From G963704535 sp963704535 (lineage in GTDB: Bacteria > Chloroflexota > Chloroflexia > Chloroflexales > Roseiflexaceae), in contig OY969916.1 of the NCBI GenBank assembly GCA_963704535.1, positions 10,788,001 to 10,852,000 on the forward strand: a stretch of DNA of 64,000 nt, written 5' to 3'. A program made the translations under genes and the position numbers. Positions 1 through 9,300 of this stretch are shown in pieces (positions within the stretch are counted from its first letter, which is position 1; every line of letters starts with the position of its first letter). The notes beneath the pieces were generated by a model that did no database searches, had not been told where the DNA came from, and saw only the letters and a list, made by a program, of their open reading frames with translations.

Positions 1-24
1 GTCATCTTGTCATCTTGTCACCTG
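1..24. repeat. 8-bp tandem repeat at the 3' end of the first gene
   Basis: The window opens with an 8-bp unit of the form GTCATCTT repeated twice and followed by a degenerate third unit. It overlaps the stop codon and last codons of the minus-strand glycosyltransferase, so the last residues of that protein (GDKMTR) are repeat-encoded. Confidence 0.6.
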
Positions 25-1237
25 CGAGCGCCCGCCGGTACACTTGGGTCATGGCCTCGGTCACAGTCGTCGAGTGGAAGCGCATGCGACCGGCCAGGCA
101 CGCCGCGCTGCGTGTGCGCCAGCCTGCGTCGTCGGAGAGCAGCTCGGTCAGCGCGGCGGCCAGCCGCGCCGGGGAGCGCACCGGTATGCTGAGACACTGC
201 GACGGGTCGAAGAACCCGATCGTGCCGGAGGTCTCAGTCGCGACGAAGGGCGTGCCGAGGGCCGCGCCCTCGACCAGGATCTTGTTGCCGCCCTCGATCA
301 ACGAGGGCACGGCGACCGCATCGGCGGCGGCCAGGTAGTCGGCCATCTGCTCCGGCGGCACGTGGCCGGTCAGGATCACCCGCCCGGCCACGCCGTGATC
401 AGCGATCAGTTTTTCCAGGTAGGCGGCGTAGTCGCCCAGCAGCGGGTCGACGCGGTTGGGGCCGCAGATCAGCACGGCTGCGTTCGGCACGCGCTCCAGC
501 AGCGCCGGCATAGCGCGCACCAGGTCGTCGAAGCCCTTGACCGGCAGCAGTCGCCCGGCCGCCACGACGATCGTGCGCCCGGCCAGACCATAGCGCTGCT
601 CGATCAGGTGGCGGCGCTCGGCGCGGAACGCCGGCACGTCGGAGATGAAGCACTCGTCGCGGATATTGCGCGGCACGACGACGATCTTCTCCGGCGGGCA
701 GCCGTAGCGCAGCGCCATCTCGCGGGCGCCGGGCGAGACGGCCCGCACCAGTGCGGCGCGGGCGAACGTCAGGCGCAGCAGCCAGCGCACGCTGCGGAAG
801 CGCGCGAACCCATAGGCGATCGAGTTGTCGGCGATCAGGTCGCCGCCGCGGATGGTCGGAATAAACGGCCGGCCCCCGGCCAGCGCGGCGACGGCGCCAA
901 GCGGGTAGACCGACTCGACGTGAACTAGGTCGATCTCCGGGCGGGCACGCAGGAACGCGCGGTAGGCAAAGAGCGCCGTCGCGAAGTGGTCGTAGTGGAC
1001 CAGATGGCCGGAGAGCCGGTTCGCCAGCCGGTCGAGCGGGCGGGCGCTCACGGCGGCGCGGGCCACCGGCGGTACACCCGGCTCGACCAGCAGCCGGGCG
1101 CCGGCTCGCCGCCGCGTATCGGGCGTGAGCACGGCGGCGGCGTGGCCGGCCTCGCAGAAGCGCGCCAGGAACTCCTCGTGGACCCGGTTGCCGAAGATGC
1201 CGCTCTCGTAGGCAGTGGTGAAGTAGAGCAGGTTCAA
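2..1237 (-). CDS. GT4 family glycosyltransferase
   Basis: Predicted cytoplasmic or membrane-associated retaining glycosyltransferase (GT-B fold, GT4) transferring sugar from a nucleotide-sugar donor, probably in surface polysaccharide assembly. The N-terminal half has the acceptor-domain start LLYFTTAYESGIFG. The C-terminal half has the donor-domain strand GRLLPVKGFDDLVRAM, then VLICGPN, and the E-x7-E motif as EGGNKILVEG. The open frame extends upstream to 1432, but that part lies in intergenic heptamer repeats and in the neighbouring epimerase, so I place the start at the TTG at 1237. There is no ATG and no clear Shine-Dalgarno sequence, so the start is uncertain. It follows the epimerase gene on the same strand. 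The acceptor and linkage cannot be read from sequence. Confidence 0.85.
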   Translation of the reverse strand: MNLLYFTTAYESGIFGNRVHEEFLARFCEAGHAAAVLTPDTRRRAGARLLVEPGVPPVARAAVSARPLDRLANRLSGHLVHYDHFATALFAYRAFLRARPEIDLVHVESVYPLGAVAALAGGRPFIPTIRGGDLIADNSIAYGFARFRSVRWLLRLTFARAALVRAVSPGAREMALRYGCPPEKIVVVPRNIRDECFISDVPAFRAERRHLIEQRYGLAGRTIVVAAGRLLPVKGFDDLVRAMPALLERVPNAAVLICGPNRVDPLLGDYAAYLEKLIADHGVAGRVILTGHVPPEQMADYLAAADAVAVPSLIEGGNKILVEGAALGTPFVATETSGTIGFFDPSQCLSIPVRSPARLAAALTELLSDDAGWRTRSAACLAGRMRFHSTTVTEAMTQVYRRALAGDKMTR

Positions 1238-1245
1238 TGTCGTAA

Positions 1246-1310
1246 CTGTCAGTTGTCGGTTGTCAGTTGTCCGTTGCACAATGGACAACTGACAACGGAC
1301 AACTGACAAG
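1246..1310. repeat. Inverted heptamer repeat array (TCAGTTG type)
   Basis: Units related to TCAGTTG on one side are mirrored by CAACTGA-type units on the other (…GTCAGTTGTC…GACAACTGAC…). The whole gap between the epimerase and the downstream glycosyltransferase can therefore fold into a long hairpin. The period is 7 bp with point variants (CGGTTGT, CCGTTGC). Confidence 0.8.
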
Positions 1311-1313
1311 TGA

Positions 1314-2249
1314 TCACTCGTTCTCGCGGTACCAATCGAGCGTGCGGGCCAGCCCTTCCTCGAAGCCGATCGCCGGCTTGTAGCCCAGCAGCCGCTGCGC
1401 CTTCGAGCTGTCGGCCAGGGAGTGCCGGACATCGCCGGAGCGGGCGGGCTGATGCTCGATCGGGAGCTCGCGCCCGACCAGGCGATTCAGGGCCGCGATC
1501 ATATCGAGCAGCGTCACCCGCACGCCGAAGGCGATGTTGAACACCTCGCCGGCCACGTCGGGAGCCTGGGCCGCCAGCAGATTCGCCCGCACCACGTTCT
1601 CGACATAGGTGAAATCGCGCGACTGGAGCCCATCGCCCTGCAAGGTGTAGGGCCGGCCGTGCAGGGCAGCGGTGCAGAACAGGGCGATCACCCCGGAGTA
1701 TTGCGAGGTCGGGTCCTGGCGCGGGCCGAACACATTGAAGTAGCGCAGGGCCACCGTCTCCAGCCCGTAGAGCGGCGCGAAAGAGCAGGCGTACTGCTCG
1801 GTCGCCAGCTTGCTGACGGCGTAGGGCGAGCGTGGCCGCAGCGGCATCGTCTCCTCCTTCGGCAGCGTCGGCGTATCGCCGTAGACCGAGGACGACGAGG
1901 CCACCACCACACGGCGCACATCGGCGTCGCGGGCGGCCAGCAGCACATTGAGCGTCCCCTCGACGTTGACGGCGTTGGTCGTGCGCGGGTCGTTGACCGA
2001 GCGCGGGACCGAGGGTAGCGCACCGTGGTGGAACACCAGCTCGACTCCTTGGGTCGCCCGGCGGACGGTATCAGGGTCGCGCAGATCGCCTTCGATCAGT
2101 TCGATGTCGGCAAGGACGTGGCTCAGATTGGTGCGGCGGCCGGTGCTGAAGTTGTCGAGCACGCGCACGGCGTACTTGCGCGTCAGCATGTGGTCCACCA
2201 GGTGGCTGCCGATAAAGCCGCCGCCGCCGGTTATTAGCACGGTTGTCAA
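1314..2249 (-). CDS. NAD-dependent sugar epimerase/dehydratase (UDP-glucose 4-epimerase-like)
   Basis: Extended SDR enzyme of 311 residues, probably interconverting UDP-hexoses (C4 epimerisation) for polysaccharide synthesis. The N-terminal Rossmann motif is GGGGFIGSH (residues 8-16), followed by DNFSTGRR typical of GalE/WbpP-like enzymes. The active site shows SSSSVYG and the catalytic pair in YAVSK. RYFNVFGPRQDP is the substrate-domain signature. The start is TTG at 2249, chosen because GAGGGAGA lies about 7 nt upstream. It is the first gene of a minus-strand pair with the GT4 enzyme, and the gap between them is filled by heptamer repeats. UDP-glucose and UDP-GlcNAc specificity cannot be separated by eye. 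Confidence 0.9.
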   Translation of the reverse strand: MTTVLITGGGGFIGSHLVDHMLTRKYAVRVLDNFSTGRRTNLSHVLADIELIEGDLRDPDTVRRATQGVELVFHHGALPSVPRSVNDPRTTNAVNVEGTLNVLLAARDADVRRVVVASSSSVYGDTPTLPKEETMPLRPRSPYAVSKLATEQYACSFAPLYGLETVALRYFNVFGPRQDPTSQYSGVIALFCTAALHGRPYTLQGDGLQSRDFTYVENVVRANLLAAQAPDVAGEVFNIAFGVRVTLLDMIAALNRLVGRELPIEHQPARSGDVRHSLADSSKAQRLLGYKPAIGFEEGLARTLDWYRENE

Positions 2250-2270
2250 CGTTATCTCCCTCTCGCTCCT

Positions 2271-2333
2271 CTGGAGATTGGAGATTGGAGATTACGATGC
2301 GTCTACCAATCTCTAATCTCTAATCTCTAAAAT
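2271..2333. repeat. Inverted heptamer repeat array (GGAGATT type)
   Basis: Three GGAGATT/GAGATTG units face TCTCTAA-type units in the opposite orientation, with about 15 bp between the arms. This can form a hairpin in the gap between two minus-strand genes. Confidence 0.8.
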
Positions 2334-2348
2334 CAGGTTGGTGCGCGG

Positions 2349-4172
2349 TCAAGGCACACCGGGCGCGTCGGTCGGTTTCAGCCGGTAGACGACTACCGGG
2401 TTGGCGGCCTGGTTGGGCCGTGGGAACTGGCGCACGATCTCGGCTGCGTCGGTGAAGGGCCGCGCCGGCGCCCATGGCTCACGCTGGTCGAGCTTCGGTG
2501 GCGCCCCAACCCCCATGACGCTGGCCGCCATCTTACCATAAATTTCGGCTCGCTCGATCAAGGTCGGCGTGCGGTGGGCCGGGGCCGGGCCGAACTGCGC
2601 GCTGTAAAACGCGATATGGTCGGCCATGGTCTCCTGGCGGTCGGCCAGGTACTCGACCCCCCGCGACCGCAGGTAGTCGAGCAGCCTGCGCTGCCGCATG
2701 ATCGGGACGATCTCGTGATTGAGCTTGCCGTCGATGTTCAGCACAACATGGCCGGAGTAGTACTGGTACAGGCCCGAGTTCTTGGCGCCCAGCACCGCGC
2801 CCGGCGGCAGGTTGTCGCGGATCCACAGTGCGGCCTGGTAGGTGGTCGGCTGGGTCTGCTCCGGCTCGGTCAGCTTGCGCTGGTAGAACGAGATCGCCTC
2901 GGTCGTATTCAGTGCGATAATGGCGGCCGCGCCGCCGACCAGTACCAGCCGCGCCGCGCCGCCCGGTCTGCGTCGCCACAGCTCGGCCCCCAGCCAGGCC
3001 AGCAGGATCACCAGCACGGCGGAGAAGCCGACGAAGTAGCGCTCGCGCGCCTGCTGGAGCAGGTAGCCGTAGTATAGCGGCGGGACCGGCAGGTACAGGA
3101 GCAGCGGCAGCGCGACGGCCAGCCGGCGCCCAAAAACCCAGATGAACAGCGCGCCCAGCGCCAGGGCCAGCAGGATCAGCAGCGACGGCCGGGGCACCCA
3201 GCCCAGCCATACCGCCGAGTTGAGGCCCAGCCCACGCACGCCGTTGGTCAGGTTAAAATCGCCCTGGTAACTGTGCATAAACGCGAGCGCCGTGCCGCTG
3301 CTCGGCCCGAAGGTCTGTGAGACGGAGTAGTTGAACGCGAAGTAGGGCGCCAGGAGGACCAGCGTCGTCGCGACGTAGAGCCCAGGCATGGCCAGGCTGC
3401 GAAACGTGTTGCGTGTTGCGTGTTGCGTGTTGCGCCGGTTCTTCGAGGGGGCGGCCACGGAGGGCTTGCCGTACAGGGTTTTGGCGTATCCGCTCTGGTT
3501 CTTTGTTCTTTGTTCTTTGTTCTTTGTTCTTCGGAGGAGCATCGTCAGCGTGATCGCGGCGAAGGCCAGTGCGGCATCCAGGCGGGCCAGGACCGCCAGT
3601 GCCGTCAGCAGCGCCAGCGCGAGTACGTGGCGTGGGCGATCCAGGTCCAGCCGGTAGAAGGCCGCGAACAGCGTCAGCAGCAGCAGCAGCCCAAGCGAGG
3701 TCTCCATGGCGTTTACGCTGGTGCGCACCAGGAACGGATTCAGCGCGAAGAGCGCCAGCGCCAGCAGCCCGGCGACCTGGCCGCCCAGGCGCCGCGCCAG
3801 CCACCAGAGCGGCCAGAGCGCCAGCGTGTTGAGCAGCGCGCAGATCAGCAGATTGGCCGTGAACCCGGCGTCCAACGCATCCGGCGCGGCGAGGTAGGGC
3901 AGCGCGCCGAGCGTCAGCGGGTAGAGTGGCTGGAAGCCACTAGTTGGGTTGACGCCGTCGGCGGTGATGCCGTGGCCGAGCGCGAAGTTGCGGGCGATCG
4001 CCGTGACCATCCAGGCGTCGTCCTCAAGCACGATCAGGTGCGTCTGCAACGGCAGCAGCGCGAACGCCAGCCGCAGCGCCAGCCCGGCCGCCACCAGCGC
4101 CCAGAGCGCGGGCCGCAGCGCCGCATGTACTGCCTGCTCGTGCGGGCTGGTGGCGGTCAGCGATAGGCTCAT
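2349..4172 (-). CDS. GT-C type polytopic glycosyltransferase with in-frame repeat insert
   Basis: Polytopic membrane protein of 607 residues. After the first transmembrane helix it carries an acidic motif, VLEDDAWMV, followed by [12 protein letters not shown]. This is the arrangement of GT-C (polyprenyl-phosphate-sugar dependent) transferases whose catalytic acids lie in the first extracytoplasmic loop. About ten hydrophobic helices follow, then a soluble C-terminal domain of about 180 residues. Residues of about 210-260 ([18 protein letters not shown] and ATRNTF parts) are not family sequence. They are an in-frame heptamer/composite repeat insertion sitting in a loop between helices. The ATG at 4172 overlaps the stop of the upstream GT-C gene as ATGA, implying translational coupling. 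Donor and acceptor are unknown. Confidence 0.8.
   Translation of the reverse strand: MSLSLTATSPHEQAVHAALRPALWALVAAGLALRLAFALLPLQTHLIVLEDDAWMVTAIARNFALGHGITADGVNPTSGFQPLYPLTLGALPYLAAPDALDAGFTANLLICALLNTLALWPLWWLARRLGGQVAGLLALALFALNPFLVRTSVNAMETSLGLLLLLTLFAAFYRLDLDRPRHVLALALLTALAVLARLDAALAFAAITLTMLLRRTKNKEQRTKNQSGYAKTLYGKPSVAAPSKNRRNTQHATRNTFRSLAMPGLYVATTLVLLAPYFAFNYSVSQTFGPSSGTALAFMHSYQGDFNLTNGVRGLGLNSAVWLGWVPRPSLLILLALALGALFIWVFGRRLAVALPLLLYLPVPPLYYGYLLQQARERYFVGFSAVLVILLAWLGAELWRRRPGGAARLVLVGGAAAIIALNTTEAISFYQRKLTEPEQTQPTTYQAALWIRDNLPPGAVLGAKNSGLYQYYSGHVVLNIDGKLNHEIVPIMRQRRLLDYLRSRGVEYLADRQETMADHIAFYSAQFGPAPAHRTPTLIERAEIYGKMAASVMGVGAPPKLDQREPWAPARPFTDAAEIVRQFPRPNQAANPVVVYRLKPTDAPGVP
3405..3534. 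repeat. Composite repeat inside a coding region (GTTGCGT array, core module, TTCTTTG array)
   Basis: From left to right: about three and a half GTTGCGT units, a roughly 60-bp core with GCGGCCACGGAGGGC and GTACAGGG, then about four TTCTTTG heptamers. The whole block stays open in the frame of the glycosyltransferase that contains it. The same core plus TTCTTTG array recurs in the next gene at 4807-4973. Confidence 0.8.
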
Positions 4173-6661
4173 GGTGTTCTCCGAAACAGGATCACCGTGT
4201 ACCCCTCCGGGCCGTCGTGCTCCTCGCGGGCGTACTCGGCGTAGAAGCGCGGGAAGTCGTAGAAGTAGGGCGCCGAGAAGTACGGGATGATATCCGGGCG
4301 CCGGTCAAGCACGTAGGCGATATCGGTCTTCTCGTGGCCGGGCTTGCCGGCGCCGATCGATGGAATGTCGAGGCTGGCGATGTGGCGGTCGTTCAGGCCC
4401 AGGATGTCGATCGTCGGGCGCCGGCTGTAGTAGGGCAGCGCGCCGGCCGCCTCGACCGCCACCAGCGTGCCGGGCGGGGTATGAGCGCGCAGCCAGCGCC
4501 CGACCTCGCGCCGCCGCGCCACCACGTCGTTCTCGCGCCAGATCAGGTTGCCGGCGTCATAGGCGCTGGTCGTGAGCGCGTGGCGGGCGTGATCGAGCAG
4601 GGCTAGCGCCAGCAGCGCCCCGGCCAGCGCCGTGCCCCAGCGCCCGCGCCGCGCCAGCCAGCCCAGCCCAGCCTGCGCGAGCAGCGCCATGAGCGGGATC
4701 AGCGGCACGACGAAGCGCGCCCCCGGCAGCCAGTCCCCGCCGACGGCGACGATATAGCCGCAGTAGGCCAGGACGACGAGCGCCAGGTAGGCGTTTGGAT
4801 GGGACAGGCGGCCACAGAGGGCCGGCCGTACAGGGTGCTGGGGTGTTCGCTCTGGTTCTTTGTTCTTGGTTCTTTGTTCTTCGAGGGGGCGGCCACAGAG
4901 GGCCGGCCGTACAGGGTGCTGGGGTGTCCGCTCTGGTTCTTTGTTCTTGGTTCTTTGTTCTTTGTTCTTGATGATCCCGACGACGAGGATCGCGGCCAGC
5001 CCGATCCCCCAGGCCCAGCCCTCGGCGAGCCAGTAGTCGGCCAGGTAGCGCAGGCCGCGCTCAAGCTGCGCCGAGGTGGCGCCGACTTTGACGTAGAAGG
5101 TGTTGGGGAGCGGCAGGCCGTAGTATGCGAAGCGCCACAGATAGTAGGGTAGGAAGATCGCCAGGAACGCGCCGGCTAGCGCGACGGCATCGCGCCGGCG
5201 CCGGCTCACGAGCGCGTGGCCCGCCGTCAGCGCGGCCACCAGCACCCCTTCCGGCCGGGTCATCGCCGCCAGCGCCAAGAGCACCCCGGCTCCGGCCACC
5301 GGCAGAGGATAGAAGGTAGAGGGTGGAGGATGGCCTGGCGACTTTCGATCCTCCATCCTCCATCCTCCATCCTCCATCCTCGATGGTCGGCGCAGGTAGG
5401 CCAGCACCCCGCCCAGCAGCAGCAGCGTGAACAGCGCGGTCTCCATCCCGCTCCCCCGCGCGCTGTAGAGCAGAAACGGCCCGCTGGTCGCCAACAGCAG
5501 CGGAGCGATCAAATTGAGAATTGAGAATTGAGAATTGAGAATTGAGGTACGGGCTATGGAGCACAGCACAACCGTCGCTTGGGCGATCAGGAGCGTGAGC
5601 AGGCGGGCGATGTAGGCCGGGTCGCCGCCGGGCCAGAGCACCCCGGCCATCGCGACCGTCCACAGGAAATTGGTGTAGCCCTCGACGCGCTCGCCGGGGT
5701 TGAAGACCAGCCCATAGCCGTTGATCAGGTGCTGGGCGTAGCGGAACGAGATGAACGCATCGTCGATCAGCCAGCCGCCGAGAAGCTGTGGCATGAGCGG
5801 CAGCGCGAGCACGATCGCCGCCAGCGGCAGCGCCAGCGCGACGCGGCCGGGTCGGGTGAACGCGACCACTAACACGCCCCACAACGCGGCCAGGACCAGC
5901 GCCGATGGTGCTAGATCCTGGTGGCGATACACGCCGAGGATCAGCGCCGGCCCAAGCAGTAGCCCGGCCAGCAGCAGCGCTCGCGACGGGCGATGGTGGA
6001 CCAGCCACGCGACGGCGAGCGCGACCGCCGCGCCCGCCAGCGCCAGCGCCAGCGCTGTCGTCCATGTCAGAGCCGGCTGCGGTGCCGCCAGCAGCATGAC
6101 CTGATCCAACCGCACGCCGATCGGGCGCCCATCGAAGGAGCTGGTCGGCACGCGCAGCTCGACCAGCAGATCGCTGCCGGCGTCGGGGTCGGCGCCGGGC
6201 GGCACCAGGATGGTGTAGCGCCGGTAGCCCGCCGACGCCGGCAGCGGGCCGATCGGCTGGTTGTCGAGCACGAGTTGGCCGGTCGGTTGGGCGCCGTCGG
6301 GATGGCAGCCGCACATCCGCAGCCGCAGGTAGAGCTGGTCGCCGAGCCGGTGGCCGTTGGGGAAGACCATCCTGGCCCAGCCTTTTGTCCAGCGGTACGA
6401 GATGCCATCGAGGGACTCGGGCTCGTGGAAGCCGGCCAGCCGGCGCACGTCGGTCGTTTCGTCCGGCGCGCGGAAGTAGCCCTCGGCGCCAATATCCAAT
6501 GCGATCGAGCGGTCGCGGAGCGGCATGAGCGCCAGCAACGCCAGCAGCGCGACGCTCACGGCGATGACCAGCGCGGCGACTGCCAGGCGGGCGGCGAGCG
6601 AACGCGCCGGCGCCGCCTGGTCGAACAGCTTGCGGGCGGCGAGCGCGCTGATCCGGCTCAT
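4169..6661 (-). CDS. AftB-like GT-C glycosyltransferase with three repeat inserts
   Basis: Large polytopic protein, about 830 residues from the chosen ATG at 6661 (MSRISALA), which overlaps the upstream stop as ATGA. A first transmembrane helix (residues about 27-50) is followed by an extracytoplasmic beta-rich domain. Then comes the signature [10 protein letters not shown]…[15 protein letters not shown], as in mycobacterial AftB-type arabinosyltransferases, where the paired Asp bind a decaprenyl-phosphate donor. Multiple helices and a C-terminal soluble domain with GLNDRHIA and DRRPDIIPY follow. Three in-frame repeat insertions interrupt it: [23 protein letters not shown] and a duplicated 27-residue block containing [11 protein letters not shown]. 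It probably adds sugars outside the membrane; the substrate is not known. Confidence 0.82.
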   Translation of the reverse strand: MSRISALAARKLFDQAAPARSLAARLAVAALVIAVSVALLALLALMPLRDRSIALDIGAEGYFRAPDETTDVRRLAGFHEPESLDGISYRWTKGWARMVFPNGHRLGDQLYLRLRMCGCHPDGAQPTGQLVLDNQPIGPLPASAGYRRYTILVPPGADPDAGSDLLVELRVPTSSFDGRPIGVRLDQVMLLAAPQPALTWTTALALALAGAAVALAVAWLVHHRPSRALLLAGLLLGPALILGVYRHQDLAPSALVLAALWGVLVVAFTRPGRVALALPLAAIVLALPLMPQLLGGWLIDDAFISFRYAQHLINGYGLVFNPGERVEGYTNFLWTVAMAGVLWPGGDPAYIARLLTLLIAQATVVLCSIARTSILNSQFSILNLIAPLLLATSGPFLLYSARGSGMETALFTLLLLGGVLAYLRRPSRMEDGGWRMEDRKSPGHPPPSTFYPLPVAGAGVLLALAAMTRPEGVLVAALTAGHALVSRRRRDAVALAGAFLAIFLPYYLWRFAYYGLPLPNTFYVKVGATSAQLERGLRYLADYWLAEGWAWGIGLAAILVVGIIKNKEQRTKNKEPERTPQHPVRPALCGRPLEEQRTKNKEPERTPQHPVRPALCGRLSHPNAYLALVVLAYCGYIVAVGGDWLPGARFVVPLIPLMALLAQAGLGWLARRGRWGTALAGALLALALLDHARHALTTSAYDAGNLIWRENDVVARRREVGRWLRAHTPPGTLVAVEAAGALPYYSRRPTIDILGLNDRHIASLDIPSIGAGKPGHEKTDIAYVLDRRPDIIPYFSAPYFYDFPRFYAEYAREEHDGPEGYTVILFRRTP
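4807..4973. repeat. In-frame 81-bp tandem duplication of a composite repeat module
   Basis: A module of GCGGCCACAGAGGGCC, GTACAGGGTG and TTCTTTG heptamers occurs twice with a period of 81 bp (27 codons). The host gene frame is kept. The copies are almost identical, one base differing in the TGTTCGC/TGTCCGC stretch, so the duplication looks recent. Confidence 0.85.
5303..5386. repeat. Inverted heptamer repeat array inside a coding region (CCTCCAT type)
   Basis: Four CCTCCAT units face GGATAGA/GGTGGAGGA-type units in inverted orientation. The block encodes the [12 protein letters not shown] stretch of the AftB-like protein on the minus strand. The same position in the paralog downstream of 7876 also carries a repeat insert. 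Confidence 0.8.
5511..5546. repeat. Heptamer array inside a coding region (ATTGAGA x5)
   Basis: Five near-perfect ATTGAGA units, translated on the minus strand as the periodic [11 protein letters not shown] stretch of the glycosyltransferase. Thirty-five bases do not divide by three, so flanking bases compensate to keep the frame. Confidence 0.85.
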
Positions 6662-7351
6662 GGTTGCGCCTCGCCGTCCTGGTCGGCCTCGTTGTGCCAA
6701 CCGGCCGGCAGCGGCAGGTCGACTCGCCGGTAGAGCAGAATCCAGCGCCCCTCCGGCCCATGGACGTAGCCAAGGTCGTATAGCGGCTCAAACTGCTGGT
6801 TGCCGAGAAATGGACCGGCGGTATTGTAGGGGATGTAGGCCGGGCGGCGGCCCAGCACGTAGCCGACGTCGGTCTTCTCCGACCCGGCGATGCCCTGGCC
6901 GATCGTCGGCACGGCCAGGTGGGCGATGTGCAGGTCGTTCAGGCCCAGCGAGTTCGAGCACCGGTCGCTCGGCGTAGTAGGGCAGCGCGCCGGCGATGCC
7001 GGTCGCGATCAACGCGTCGGAGGGCGTGTGCTCGCGCAGCCATAGCCCGATCTCGCGATTCTTCTCGACTACGCTGTTCTCGCCCCACACTTGGCCGGCG
7101 GCGTTCAGCGTGCGCGACTCGTAGAGCTGCGGGAGCTGCCATGCGGCCCCGGCGACGGCCAGCAGTGCCAGGGCCGGTGCTGCAATGCGCCCCGGCAGCG
7201 CCGCACCGATCCCGCCAAGCGCCGGCGCAGCCAGCAGCGCCAGCGGCGGCAGCAGCGGGACGAAGAAGCGGTAGAGCGGGAAGTGATCGCCGCCGACCGC
7301 CACGATATACAACGTATAAACGCCGATGAGCAGCCAGAGGTAGCCGACCAC

Positions 7352-7438
7352 CGATTGAGGATGGAAGATAGAGGATGGAGGATGGCCTGACGACGCTCCA
7401 TCCTCCATCCTCCATCCTCCATCCTCCATCCTCGATAG
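7352..7438. repeat. Inverted heptamer repeat array inside a coding region (CCTCCAT type)
   Basis: Four to five TCCTCCA units with opposed GAGGATGG-type units. Translated in frame on the minus strand as [13 protein letters not shown], in a loop before a transmembrane helix of the AftB-like paralog. Confidence 0.8.
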
Positions 7439-7875
7439 CCGGCCCAGGCAGGCCAGGAGCCCGGCCAGCAACGCCAGCGCGAGGAGCGGCGCCTGCGACA
7501 CGGCGAAGTCGCCGAGGTAGCGCAGGCCGCGCAGCGCCTGCGCCGACGTGCCGCCGACCTTGGCGTAGAAGGTGTTCGGCAGCGGATAGCCGTAGTAGGC
7601 CAGGCGCCACAGGTAGTATGGGCCGAAGATCGCCAGGAAGCCGACCGTGAATGCCAGCGGCTGCCGCCACCTGCGCTGGTGCATCCAGCTCGCCGCCGCC
7701 GAGGAAGCGAACGCCGAGATCCCGCTCACCCCGCCGTGCGCGCGGCTGGGCTGCTGTGGGCCTTCTCCTCGGCCCACTCGCCATACGCCGAGCAGCAGGT
7801 GCAGGCCCGTCACCCCGGCGACGAGCACGCCCTCTGGTCGGGTCATCGCCGCTAGGGCCAGCAGCACGCCCGCGC

Positions 7876-7930
7876 CGACCACCGACCACCGACCACCGAC
7901 CACCGACTGTCCATCCTCCATCCTCGATGG
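7876..7930. repeat. Heptamer repeat array inside a coding region (GACCACC plus TCCTCCA units)
   Basis: Three to four GACCACC units followed by TCCATCC units. It encodes [18 protein letters not shown] on the minus strand, at exactly the alignment position where the neighbouring paralog carries its CCTCCAT array (between [11 protein letters not shown] and [16 protein letters not shown]). Confidence 0.8.
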
Positions 7931-9162
7931 CCTGTACAGGTAGGCCAGCACTCCGCCTAGCAGCAGCAGCGTGAACAGCGCGGTCTCCATTCCGCTTCCG
8001 CGCGCGGTGTACAGGACGAAGGGCGCGCTGGGGATCAGCAGCGTAAGGGCCGTCAGCGCGGGCGCAGGTCCGGTTAGCCGCCGGGCACCCACCCAGGCCA
8101 GGGCGGCGGTCGCCAGCGCGCAGGCCAGCGTCAGCGCCTGGGAGGCCGGCGCCGGGGGCGCACCCAGGGCCAGGGTCGGGACGAAGAGGGCGGTCCACAG
8201 GAAATTGGTGTAGCCTTCGACACGCTCGCCGGGGTTGAACACGAACCCGTGACCAAGCAGGGCATTCCGGGCGTAGCGAAATGAGATGAACGCATCGTCG
8301 AGCATCCACACGCCTAGCGCCTGGGGCGCCAGGGCCAATGCGCCCAGCAGCAGCGCCAGGGCCGCAGTCGTGCCGGGCGAGCGCCCCAGCAGCAGCGCCA
8401 GCCCAAGGCCGAGCAGCAGCCCGCACGCCAGGATCGCCGCCGGCAGCGGGTGGGCTTGGTAGAGCAGGCCCTGCGCCGTGACCAGCGCCAGCCCCGCCGC
8501 GCCGGTCAGCAGCGCGCCACGCGGGCTGGCGCCGCGCCTCCGCGCGACGAGCACCAGCGCGCCGACAAGCGCTCCCAGGCCAAGCGCCGCGCTGCGCGGG
8601 TAGGCTGGCTGCCGGATCGGCAGCGCCGACAGCTCCGCGCGCTCGAACGCGATGCCGATCAGGTAGCCGAAATTGGCGTTCGGCGCCGCGTCGCTCAATA
8701 GCTCGATCAGGAGGTCGGGGGCGTAGGGTGGGGACCGTGGAGGCACCAGCAGGGTGTAGCGGCGCCACTCGGCCCGCCGCACGGTCGGGCTGGCGTCGGC
8801 GAGTGTCTCGCCATTGAGCCGCAGCAGCAACTGCGGCTCCTGGGCATCGCTGCGGCAGCGGCAGAGGCGCAGGTTGAGCACCAACGGTTCGCCCAGGCGC
8901 GCGCCGCTGCGCACAACCAGATTGCCGGTGCCGTTGGTCCAGCGGAAGCTCGTCGCGCCGGCGCTCTCAGGCTCGTAGAATCCGTAGAAGCTGCGAATCT
9001 GCGCTGTCTCGCCCTCGGTGATGAATGGGCCTTCGGCGCCGGCCAGCACGGCCACGCGCCCAGGCGGGCGCGGCAGGGCGGCCAGCAGTGCCGCGGCTGC
9101 CAGGGCCAGCAGCAGCGCCGGGAACAGCGATAAAGCAGTGGTGCGCGCGATCATCGCCGCGC

Positions 9163-9171
9163 ATTATACCA
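9163..9171 (-). promoter_or_regulatory. Extended -10 promoter, probably leaderless
   Basis: On the minus strand this reads TGGTATAAT, an extended -10 box with a perfect TATAAT. Only 8 nt separate it from the ATG at 9154, so transcription would start at or next to the start codon. Confidence 0.55.
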
Positions 9172-9179
9172 TCCCTGGC

Positions 9180-9300
9180 GGGTGACAAGGTGACAAGGTG
9201 ACAAGGTGACAAGATGAAGGGGTGAGGGGGTGAAGGGGCCTCACCCCTTCACCCTTTCCCCCTTTCACCCCTTCTTCTCCTCCGGTGGTCGGCGGTCGGC
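9180..9300. repeat. Repeat-filled intergenic region (GTGACAAG octamers, opposed CACCCCTT octamers)
   Basis: Four GTGACAAG units, then GGGGTGAA-type units facing CACCCCTT units. The block ends with GGTCGGC heptamers just at the stop codon of the GIDE-domain gene. The arms are complementary. Confidence 0.8.

Larger units (their letters stand above)
6658..9154 (-). pseudogene. AftB-like GT-C glycosyltransferase, frameshifted near 6950
   Basis: Paralog of the gene at 4169-6661 with the same plan: N-terminal helix, extracytoplasmic beta domain, [10 protein letters not shown]…[15 protein letters not shown] motif, many helices and a soluble C-terminal domain. The frame from 9154 is intact to about residue 735 (PVLELAG). 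The C-terminal part then continues in another frame (GLNDLHIAH, then [18 protein letters not shown]) to the stop at 6658. A single extra base near 6950 explains the break, so this is either a recent mutation or an assembly error. Repeat inserts lie at 7352-7438 and 7876-7930. The stop overlaps the start of the next gene (ATGA). A TGGTATAAT box ends 8 nt before the ATG, suggesting a leaderless transcript. Confidence 0.8.

Noticed and set aside
44..4166. Long plus-strand open frames opposite the glycosyltransferase genes, including Gln/Arg-rich ones
   Set aside because: They are antisense shadows of high-GC genes with extreme Arg/Gln/Pro content and no motifs or ribosome binding sites.
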